DNA of 64,000 nt, taken from the NCBI RefSeq assembly GCF_002113375.1, contig NZ_NEHO01000014.1:1-64000 (forward strand). The letters are read 5' to 3'. Below the pieces are notes generated by a model. The model saw only the letters and a program-made list of their open reading frames with translations, was not told the origin of the DNA and searched no databases. Source of the DNA: Pseudomonas sp. R37(2017). Its GTDB lineage: Bacteria > Pseudomonadota > Gammaproteobacteria > Pseudomonadales > Pseudomonadaceae. Below, one piece after another: positions 1-6,190 of this stretch (position 1 is its first letter; every line of letters starts with the position of its first letter). Both the position numbers and the translations under genes were made by a program.

Positions 1-94
1 CAGGCTCCACAGCTACAACAACTACCTGTCGCCAATAGCCATGGAGCAGCAGGCGGCTTGATCACCGTAATCGGTGTCCGGAAAAACTTGACCA
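1..94 (+). mobile_element. 3' end of an IS3-family insertion sequence (transposase tail and right terminal repeat)
   Basis: Reading from base 2 to the TGA at 59-61 gives a peptide beginning RLHSYNNYLSP and ending EQQAA, which matches the conserved C-terminus of IS3-family orfB transposases (integrase core, usual form RLHs.lgYlsP..fe). About 15 bases after the stop comes GTGTCCGGAAAAACTTGACCA, which ends in CA as IS3-family right ends do, so I place the IS boundary near base 94. The rest of the element lies left of the window. The tail identification is by motif memory; the exact group is not determinable. Confidence 0.72.
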
Positions 95-97
95 GAA

Positions 98-176
98 CAG
101 CTCGCGATGGCGGTGTGTCAGGCGACGTGGATGTTGGATGTGCCGGCCTGATCGCGAGCATGCTCGCTCCTACAGG
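98..176. repeat. REPIN with its left REP half truncated at the IS boundary
   Basis: The right half has the full inverted REP (ATCGCGAGCATGCTCGCTCCTACAGG read in pieces), while the left half keeps only the distal part, starting AGCTCGCGATGG, directly after the IS right end. The spacer closely matches that of the next REPIN at 217-310, so the two are tandem copies differing at a few bases. Confidence 0.8.
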
Positions 177-216
177 TATATATGGCGTTCCCGGGATTTT
201 TGCCTGGCCGTGATCT

Positions 217-310
217 CCTGTAGGAGCGAGCAAGCTCGCGATGGCGGTGTGTCAGGCGACGTGGATGTTCGATGTACCGCCCTCATCGCGAGCGTGCTCG
301 CTCCTACAGG
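217..310. repeat. REPIN (pair of inverted REP sequences)
   Basis: CCTGTAGGAGCGAGCAAGCTCGCGATGG is followed by a spacer of about 40 bp and then the inverted partner ending GCTCGCTCCTACAGG. This is the Pseudomonas REP doublet that recurs throughout this window between genes. Confidence 0.88.
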
Positions 311-364
311 TTTACTTGGCGTTCCCCCCTGCTCGCGATGGTCGTTAACGCGGCGCTGACGCAC

Positions 365-450
365 TGGCACAACCAAAACCCCAAGCGCAATGACACAAAA
401 AATAAAATACGTGCCATTATGTGTGGCGCATAATTTTGTTTTTGTGCCAT
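365..450. promoter_or_regulatory. Cluster of GTGCCA-type operator half-sites upstream of the VOC/SDR genes
   Basis: TGGCACAA lies at 365-372, GTGCCAT at 411-417 and TTTTTGTGCCAT at 439-450. The 12-mer TTTTTGTGCCAT recurs exactly at 4759-4770 in the promoter region of the divergent TetR and flavoprotein genes. The AT-rich composition and position 90-170 bp before the first gene fit a promoter/operator. The rest of 311-538 shows nothing else. Assignment to the cluster's TetR protein is inference. Confidence 0.5.
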
Positions 451-538
451 TAACCGTCACTGGCGTCACAGAACCCGCACCCGGGCTGAGTCTTGGTCAG
501 TGGCCTTTACCCAATGACATCACTCCCAAGGAGGCGTC

Positions 539-1066
539 ATGAGCAGTGCATTGCTTGGTCCGATCAGTCAGATCGGGTATCTGGTCGAGAGCCTGGAACA
601 GAGCATGGAGCGCTGGCGACAGCATCTCGGTGTCGGGCCCTGGACGCTCTTTCGCAACGTCAGCCTCGAAGGCACGTATCGAGGTGAGCCGGTCAGGGTC
701 GCGATCGATGTCGGGCTTGCCTACCAAGGGGATCTCCAGATCGAACTGATCCAGGTGACCAACGATGCCAAGTCGCCTTATCGAGATGTTCAAGGCCAGC
801 CTATTCGCGGCATGCATCATGTGGCCTGGGTGGTCGATGACTTCGACCAGACGCTGGCGCACCTGACTGCGACCGGTTTGCAGACGGTTTTCGAAGCCAG
901 CAACCCGACGACCCGCGTGGCCTATCTGGAAAACGCATCGGAGCCTGGCGTGCTTTACGAAATCATCCATGGGACCGGGATGCGCGAGTTGATCCAGCAG
1001 GGTATTGCGGCCGCCAGGCACTGGGATGGTTCGGATGCGGTGCACATTATCGACGTGGGGGCGTGA
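539..1066 (+). CDS. VOC (glyoxalase/bleomycin-resistance) family protein
   Basis: The protein has 175 residues. Two beta-alpha-beta-beta-beta modules are visible: IGYLVESLEQSMERW near the start and MHHVAWVVDDFDQTLAHL near residue 90, as in methylmalonyl-CoA epimerase-like and glyoxalase I-like proteins. Candidate metal ligands are the Glu in IELIQ, the His in HHVAW and the Glu in YEIIH. The first ligand position, usually His, is Tyr (GYLV), so metal use is uncertain. AAGGAGGCGTC just before the ATG is a strong ribosome site. The next gene follows directly, so the two are probably co-transcribed. The substrate cannot be read from sequence; the context suggests an isomerase or epimerase step in a catabolic cluster. 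Confidence 0.85.
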   Translation: MSSALLGPISQIGYLVESLEQSMERWRQHLGVGPWTLFRNVSLEGTYRGEPVRVAIDVGLAYQGDLQIELIQVTNDAKSPYRDVQGQPIRGMHHVAWVVDDFDQTLAHLTATGLQTVFEASNPTTRVAYLENASEPGVLYEIIHGTGMRELIQQGIAAARHWDGSDAVHIIDVGA

Positions 1067-1074
1067 GGGGCAGC

Positions 1075-1875
1075 ATGTCAAAACGACTTGAAGGTAAAGC
1101 GGCATTGGTGCTGGGCGTGGCACCCGGCAACATCGGCGAAGCCGTGGCCCGACGCTATGTCGAACAGGGCGCGCGGGTGCTGGTTGCAGGGCGTCGCGCC
1201 GATGCGGTGGCGGCGGTTGCGCATGCGCTCGGGGTGCCCTGGCTGGCGTGCGATATCACCTCGCAGGCCGAGGTCGAGGATCTGGTGGCGCAGAGCAGGC
1301 AGTGCCTTGACGGCCTCGACATCGGCGTCAATGCCACGGGCTGGGGGCTCTTGAAGCCGTTCCTTGAACACAGCCGCGAAGACCTGGAAAAAATGAACGC
1401 GGTGCAATTCACCGGCCCGTTCCAGTACTTTCAGGCGCTGTTGCGCCACATGCCGGCGGGGGGATCGATCATCCAGATTTCGTCGGTCACGGCCAGCATC
1501 ATGTTCGACGATCACGCCGCGTACATGGGGACCAAGGCCGGTATCGACCACGTCATCCGCTGCATCGCCCACGAATTCGGTCATCAGGGTATCCGGGCCA
1601 ACTCCATTGCCCCCGGTGGCGTTGCCGATGCGCCGATGTCGGGTGGCGGGCTGCTGCACCCGTCCATCGCTGCCCTTTATCACCGTGAAATCCCGCTGGG
1701 GCGCAGCGGCGTGTCCGCCGAAGTGGCCGATGCGGCGCTGTGGCTGGCCAGCGAAGAGTCCAGCTTCGTGACCGGTCAGGTCATTCATGTCAGCGGCGGC
1801 CAGACGCTGCGGCGCAACCCGTCCATTGGCGAGATCCATACGGCGGCAACGACGACCCCCGAACAACACCTCTGA
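1075..1875 (+). CDS. Short-chain dehydrogenase/reductase (SDR), classical type
   Basis: The protein has 266 residues from the ATG at 1075. The frame is open to a GTG at 1063, but GAGGGG at 1065-1070 places the ATG correctly. The N-terminal cofactor loop is the variant VLGVAPGNIGEAVARRY rather than TGxxxGIG. Ser of the catalytic set is in ISSVTAS, and the YxxxK motif is YMGTKAG. The C-terminus (VTGQVIHVSGGQTL) is typical of SDRs. It starts about 8 bp after the VOC gene stop and ends the + strand operon. It probably oxidises or reduces a hydroxyl/keto group on the cluster's unknown substrate. Confidence 0.88.
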   Translation: MSKRLEGKAALVLGVAPGNIGEAVARRYVEQGARVLVAGRRADAVAAVAHALGVPWLACDITSQAEVEDLVAQSRQCLDGLDIGVNATGWGLLKPFLEHSREDLEKMNAVQFTGPFQYFQALLRHMPAGGSIIQISSVTASIMFDDHAAYMGTKAGIDHVIRCIAHEFGHQGIRANSIAPGGVADAPMSGGGLLHPSIAALYHREIPLGRSGVSAEVADAALWLASEESSFVTGQVIHVSGGQTLRRNPSIGEIHTAATTTPEQHL

Positions 1876-1926
1876 CAAGCCGGTGCCAAACCCGGGCACG
1901 GCCGGCGATACCGGCCGTGCGACGGT

Positions 1927-2946
1927 TCAGGGCTTGATGATGACTTTGGCCGACTGTTGTGGGTCGGCCGCCGTTTTGTAGGCCTGCGCGACGCTGTCGA
2001 GCGAGAAGCGGTGGCTGATCATCGATTGCGCATCGAATGCGCCGGATGCCAGCAACTCCAGTGCCTGGGCGAACTCCGTCGGATAACACAGGGTGCCGAT
2101 CAGTTCGAGTTCCTTGACCTGCAGGATCGAGAAGTCGAAAGCCTGCGCTTGCTTGTAGACACTCGCCACCGTGATGCGGGCGGCATCGCGGGCCCTGGCG
2201 ATGGCGTCGTGCAGCACGCTGCTCACCCCTGAACACTCAAAGATCACCTGGGTCGCGGGTGCTTGTGTCCCCAGGAAAGTCGGCACGCTGCCATGTGCAC
2301 GGGCGAGTTCGCTCCACAGGTTGTCTCGCGTCGGGTCGAGCGTCAGGTTCGCCCCGAGACCGGCAGCGATCTCCAGGCGCCGACCGGACAGGTCAGCCAC
2401 GGCAATCTGCCGGATGCCCCGGGCCTTCAGGCACGCGACGATGCCCAGGCCAATGGCCCCGGCGCCAAGGACCAGGACGGACTCGGCGGCCGTCACCCGT
2501 GAGCGATTGACCGCGTGCAAGGCCACTGCCAGCGGTTCGACGAGTGCGGCCACTTCCACGCAAAGGTTCGCCGGCAGTTCATGCAGGATCGGGTCGCTGT
2601 TGACATTGCGCACCCGGACCAGCTTCGCCAGTGCTCCCTCATCGCTGCCCACGCCGATCATCGCGCCGTTGGCCATGGGATTGACCACGACCCGCATGCC
2701 CGGTCGATAGTGAACGACCGCCGTGCCCACCTCGCGGATCACTCCGGAGAACTCATGCCCCAATGGCATCGGTGCGCCATCGCGGCGAATGCCCCCGCTC
2801 TCATAGAAGCCCAGGTCGCTCCCGCAAACACCGCACGCGGCAACTTCGACCAGCACATCCGTCTCATCCAGGGACGGCAAAGGGACTTCGTCCACCCGTA
2901 GGTCTCGAGGGCCGTGGAGTCGTACCTGTTTCATCACATGGGTCAT
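1927..2946 (-). CDS. Medium-chain zinc-type alcohol/polyol dehydrogenase (L-idonate/sorbitol dehydrogenase-like)
   Basis: The protein has 339 residues. The catalytic-zinc site is visible as CGVCGSD with GHEF, and the Rossmann fold as VLVLGAGAIGLG. The four-cysteine structural-zinc lobe expected after VVVNP is missing: the sequence runs NPMANGAMIGVGSDEGALAKLV with no cysteines. The family acts on secondary alcohols or polyols with NAD(P). It overlaps the upstream flavoprotein gene by ATGA, so the two are translationally coupled in one operon. A second ATG lies four codons in (2934). The substrate is unknown. Confidence 0.85.
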   Translation of the reverse strand: MTHVMKQVRLHGPRDLRVDEVPLPSLDETDVLVEVAACGVCGSDLGFYESGGIRRDGAPMPLGHEFSGVIREVGTAVVHYRPGMRVVVNPMANGAMIGVGSDEGALAKLVRVRNVNSDPILHELPANLCVEVAALVEPLAVALHAVNRSRVTAAESVLVLGAGAIGLGIVACLKARGIRQIAVADLSGRRLEIAAGLGANLTLDPTRDNLWSELARAHGSVPTFLGTQAPATQVIFECSGVSSVLHDAIARARDAARITVASVYKQAQAFDFSILQVKELELIGTLCYPTEFAQALELLASGAFDAQSMISHRFSLDSVAQAYKTAADPQQSAKVIIKP

Positions 2947-4682
2947 TGGGCAGTCCTGTCGGTCGATGATGCCGATTGGGCGGCGATGTGATCGGCGGCG
3001 ATGAAGGCGAAGGTCATCGCCGGGCCAATGGTCGAGCCGGGGCCGGGATAGGTCTTGCCCATCAGCGCCGCCGAGGTGTTGCCCACCGCATAGCAGCCGG
3101 CAATGGCCGAGCCGTCCGGGCGCAGTACGCGCGCGCAGGCGTCGGTGCGCAGCCCGCCCTTGGTGCCCAGTTCGCCCGGGTCGATGCGCAAGGCATAGAA
3201 GGGGGCGCGATCGATCGGGCCAAGGCAGGGGTTGGGTTTGCAGGTGGTATCGCCGTAGTAGCGGTCGAACAGGTTGCCGCCCTTGCCGAACTGCGGATCG
3301 ACGCCAGCGGCGGCGTATTGGTTCATCTGCGCGAGGGTGGCTTCAAGCCCCGCTGCGTCGACGCCGATCTTCGTCGCCAGCTCGGCCGGTGTGCCGGCGC
3401 GGTAGATCACGTTGTCGAGCCAGCCGGCGGGGATCTTGCTGTCCGGCTGCACGCTGCCCGGCAGCAATACGCCACAGGGATAGCGCTTGCGGTATTCGGC
3501 ATCGAATATCAGCCAGGCCGGTGCATTGGCCTGGGTGCGCTGATGGTCGGCATACATCGCATAGATGATGTCCGTGTAGGGCGCGGCTTCGTTGACGAAG
3601 CGTTGCCCCAGTCGATTGACCATCACGCAACGGGGCGCCGCGCGTTCGACGAACAGGGCGCGCTGGCTCGACTCGCCTGGCACTCGTACTGTCGGAGCGC
3701 CCCAGGTGTGTTCCATCAGCGCCACCGCACCGCCGGCCTCCAGCCCGGCGCGAATGCCGTCGCCATGGTTTATCGGCGGCGCCGCCGTCCATTGGGCCTG
3801 GGTGGGCTGGGGCAGATACAGTTCGCGCATCGCCTGGTTCGATTCGAAACCACCGCAGGCAAGCACCACGCCGTGCCGCGCCCGCAGGCGTTGAGTGCGC
3901 CCCTCGCGCAGCACTTCGAGGCCGACCACCCGGCCTTCATCCAGTTGCAATGACTGCATCGAGGTTTGCAGCCACAAGGGAATGCCACGCTCGGCCAATG
4001 CGGCGCGCAGACTGGCCACCAGGGCGTTGCCAAGCGTCAGGCGGCGATCTCGTCGGCTGCGGCGACGCCAGCGAAAATCACTCAGGTAACGCAACGCCAG
4101 CCCAGCGGTCAGCCGCAGCCAGCCGCGCTCCTTGGCAAGGATGGTGTGGGCCTCGACCTGGGTCATGGCGATACGTCCGCCAATCAGGGTCGCCGGCGAG
4201 GCCGGCCGCAACCGCTCGAAGTGTTCACCCAGGCGTGCCGCGTCGAACGGGGCCGGCTCCATGGTGCGGTAGCCGGGCTTGCCGCCCTTGCGGTCCGGGT
4301 AGTAGTCGGGGTAGCGCGGCACTGCGCGGAATTGTGTGCGCGCCTGGCGCGCCAGGTACTCGACCATTTTCGGGCCATTGTCGAGATAGGCGTCGATGCG
4401 CTGCTGATCGAAATCCTCGCCGACCACCTCGCGCAAATAGCTGATCGCTTCGTCGTATGAATCGCTGCCCCCCAGTGCGGCGATCTGGTCGTTGCAGGGA
4501 ATCCAGATCCCGCCCCCGGATACCGCCGTGGTGCCGCCATAGACATCGCTCTTTTCAATCGCGAGCACCGACAAGCCGTTGTCGTGCGCTCGCAGCGCTG
4601 CGGTCAAGGCGCCGGCGCCCGAACCGACAATCACCACATCAAACTCATCGTCCCGGTTTGAGTCCTGCTGACTTCTGGTCAT
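2943..4682 (-). CDS. FAD-dependent 3-ketosteroid-delta1-dehydrogenase-like flavoprotein
   Basis: The protein has 579 residues. The N-terminal FAD motif is VVIVGSGAGALTAALRA with IEKSDVYGGTTAVSGGGIWIP. The C-terminal FAD_binding_2 signature is GTKGGLRTD...RVLRPDGSAIAGCYAVGNTSAALMGKTYPGPGSTIGPAMTF. Length and motifs match the KstD / fumarate-reductase-like flavoproteins that introduce a double bond next to a ring ketone. No steroid ring-cleavage genes are nearby, so the natural substrate is probably another cyclic ketone (inference). It is the first gene of the leftward operon, divergent from tetR across the operators at 4717-4770. Confidence 0.87.
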   Translation of the reverse strand: MTRSQQDSNRDDEFDVVIVGSGAGALTAALRAHDNGLSVLAIEKSDVYGGTTAVSGGGIWIPCNDQIAALGGSDSYDEAISYLREVVGEDFDQQRIDAYLDNGPKMVEYLARQARTQFRAVPRYPDYYPDRKGGKPGYRTMEPAPFDAARLGEHFERLRPASPATLIGGRIAMTQVEAHTILAKERGWLRLTAGLALRYLSDFRWRRRSRRDRRLTLGNALVASLRAALAERGIPLWLQTSMQSLQLDEGRVVGLEVLREGRTQRLRARHGVVLACGGFESNQAMRELYLPQPTQAQWTAAPPINHGDGIRAGLEAGGAVALMEHTWGAPTVRVPGESSQRALFVERAAPRCVMVNRLGQRFVNEAAPYTDIIYAMYADHQRTQANAPAWLIFDAEYRKRYPCGVLLPGSVQPDSKIPAGWLDNVIYRAGTPAELATKIGVDAAGLEATLAQMNQYAAAGVDPQFGKGGNLFDRYYGDTTCKPNPCLGPIDRAPFYALRIDPGELGTKGGLRTDACARVLRPDGSAIAGCYAVGNTSAALMGKTYPGPGSTIGPAMTFAFIAADHIAAQSASSTDRTAQ

Positions 4683-4716
4683 GGCTACGCTTCCCGTTAA
4701 ATAGCTGGCTCTATGT

Positions 4717-4770
4717 CACATATTTGCATATGTGTGTCAGAGATTGGCACGAAATGGATTTTTGTGCCAT
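4717..4770. promoter_or_regulatory. Divergent promoter region with two inverted repeats (candidate TetR operators)
   Basis: The first repeat is CACATA-N6-TATGTG (4717-4734). The second has arms TTGGCAC (4744-4750) and GTGCCAT (4764-4770), the latter inside TTTTTGTGCCAT at 4759-4770, shared exactly with 439-450. It sits between the flavoprotein gene start (4682, minus) and tetR. Autoregulation plus control of both operons by the TetR protein is the simplest reading, but unproven. Confidence 0.55.
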
Positions 4771-4850
4771 GCCATGTGAAAATCGGGCGCGAATGCTTTT
4801 CCCAAGGGCCGGGCACGAATGCCCGCCCCCACGAGCGCGTGAAGGTGCAA

Positions 4851-5462
4851 ATGAGTCGACAACTGCGCTGGGGTGATGCCAGCAGAATGGAAAACGCCAG
4901 CGATGGCCGCTCGCTGATCCTGCGCGCCGCCCTCGATGCGATGATCGCCGAGGGCGCCGAGGGTTTTTCGATCGATGACGTGGCCCGCGGTGCCAACATC
5001 TCGCGCCGCACCCTGTACCGGTATTACGGTTCCAAGAAGGAGCTGATTCAGGCTGTCGTCAATGCAGAGAACGCTGCCTTTTTCGAGGAAATGCAACGCT
5101 CCCTGAATGAGTTCGAGGATGACTTCGAGGCCTATCTCATAGAGTGCGTGTGTTTCTCCGTACGCTACCTGGACCGGCATAACGGCGGCTTCCACCATAG
5201 CTACCTGACGAAGAACTCAACCCTGGAAGTGTTCACCTACATCCTCGAAAACATCGCACCGATGTGGCGTGACGTGCTGGATGAACCCTATCGTCGCCAT
5301 GTCGAGCGCCACAGCGGATCTGTCGCGCCGCTGGAGAACATCATTGCGTTGATCAGCCGGATCGGGCTTGCGTACTGCCTCGTGCCGGCTGACGATCAAG
5401 CGATTCGCCAGCAACTGGCGATTCTTCAGCCGACGCTTGTTGGCCGGGAAACGCTTGAGTAA
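4851..5462 (+). CDS. TetR/AcrR family transcriptional regulator
   Basis: The protein has 203 residues from the ATG at 4851. The frame is open upstream to 4713, but that stretch is the operator region, and GAAGGTGC at 4841 supports 4851. The HTH is clear: ILRAALDAMIAEGAEGFSIDDVARGANISRRTLYRYYGSKKELI. The divergent ligand-binding domain follows. A C-terminal region with several acidic residues fits the usual all-alpha dimerisation domain. It is flanked by the catabolic genes and likely represses them until an intermediate binds. Confidence 0.88.
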   Translation: MSRQLRWGDASRMENASDGRSLILRAALDAMIAEGAEGFSIDDVARGANISRRTLYRYYGSKKELIQAVVNAENAAFFEEMQRSLNEFEDDFEAYLIECVCFSVRYLDRHNGGFHHSYLTKNSTLEVFTYILENIAPMWRDVLDEPYRRHVERHSGSVAPLENIIALISRIGLAYCLVPADDQAIRQQLAILQPTLVGRETLE

Positions 5463-5540
5463 AAGAGGCAGGGGGCGGGCCGGGGTGAGCCGGTGCGCTT
5501 TGAACCACGATGTGCCACTCGTTATCAGGATGAACAGGTT

Positions 5541-6053
5541 ATGACCATGCAGGACGTTTCGCTTCAAGACATCGCCGCGCCTGAAGGCGTTTGTTATGGC
5601 TGCGGCAGCCAGAATCCCCACGGGCTGCACATCAAGAGCTTCTGGCATGACGACGGGGTGCATGTCATGGCCGAGCATATGCCGGATGACAAGTATTGCG
5701 GCTGGCCGGATCTGGTCTACGGCGGTTTGATCGCGATGCTGGTCGATTGCCACTCCAACTGGGCCGCGATGGCTTATCACTACCGGGCTGAACAGCGCGA
5801 AGCGGGCAGCTTGCCCCACATCACCTGCGTCACCGGTAACCTGGGCATCAAGTTCATCAAGCCTACCCCGATGGGGGTGCGCCTGACGTTGCGGGCAAAA
5901 GTCGAGGGCGAGGTCGGGCGCAAGAGTCGGGTCATCTGTGAGGTTTTCGCCGGGGATGTCCTGACCGCTGTCGGGGACTCCACGTTTGTCCGCGTCGATA
6001 CCGAGCAGCTCAGGGCTGCCGCGCAAGCAGAAAGCAAAACCGTACCATTGTAA
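5541..6053 (+). CDS. PaaI-type hotdog-fold thioesterase
   Basis: The protein has 170 residues from the ATG at 5541; a second ATG at 5547 is possible. It opens with CYGCGSQNPHGLHIKSF, the cysteine-containing lead-in of this subfamily, followed by the hotdog helix LVYGGLIAMLVDCHSNWAA, in which Asp-Cys-His-Ser replaces the common DxxxG-type set. The C-terminal strands read GIKFIKPTPMGVRLTLRAKVEG. Such proteins hydrolyse acyl- or aryl-CoA esters. Its position just after tetR on the same strand suggests it belongs to the catabolic cluster and that at least one intermediate is a CoA ester. Confidence 0.82.
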   Translation: MTMQDVSLQDIAAPEGVCYGCGSQNPHGLHIKSFWHDDGVHVMAEHMPDDKYCGWPDLVYGGLIAMLVDCHSNWAAMAYHYRAEQREAGSLPHITCVTGNLGIKFIKPTPMGVRLTLRAKVEGEVGRKSRVICEVFAGDVLTAVGDSTFVRVDTEQLRAAAQAESKTVPL

Positions 6054-6054
6054 C

Positions 6055-6156
6055 TGTAGGAGCGAGCATGCTCGCGATGAACGTTAACGATAACGCTGGA
6101 AGTCTGATACCCCGCGGCGTTATTGCGTCCATCGCGAGCATGCTCGCTCCTACAGG
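6055..6156. repeat. REPIN
   Basis: CTGTAGGAGCGAGCATGCTCGCGAT at the left and ATCGCGAGCATGCTCGCTCCTACAGG at the right. The spacer contains the reverse complement of the CCGCGGGGT...CCAGCGTTATCGTT spacer of the array at 56521-56801, so the REPIN spreads as a whole unit. It begins one base after the thioesterase stop. Confidence 0.88.
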
Positions 6157-6190
6157 TGGCCCGGTTTTTTGCGGATGAAGCACTCGGCAA

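Noticed and set aside
2943-4682. A steroid-degradation gene cluster
   Set aside because: Only the KstD-like gene suggests steroids; no KshAB, HsaA-D or side-chain genes are present.
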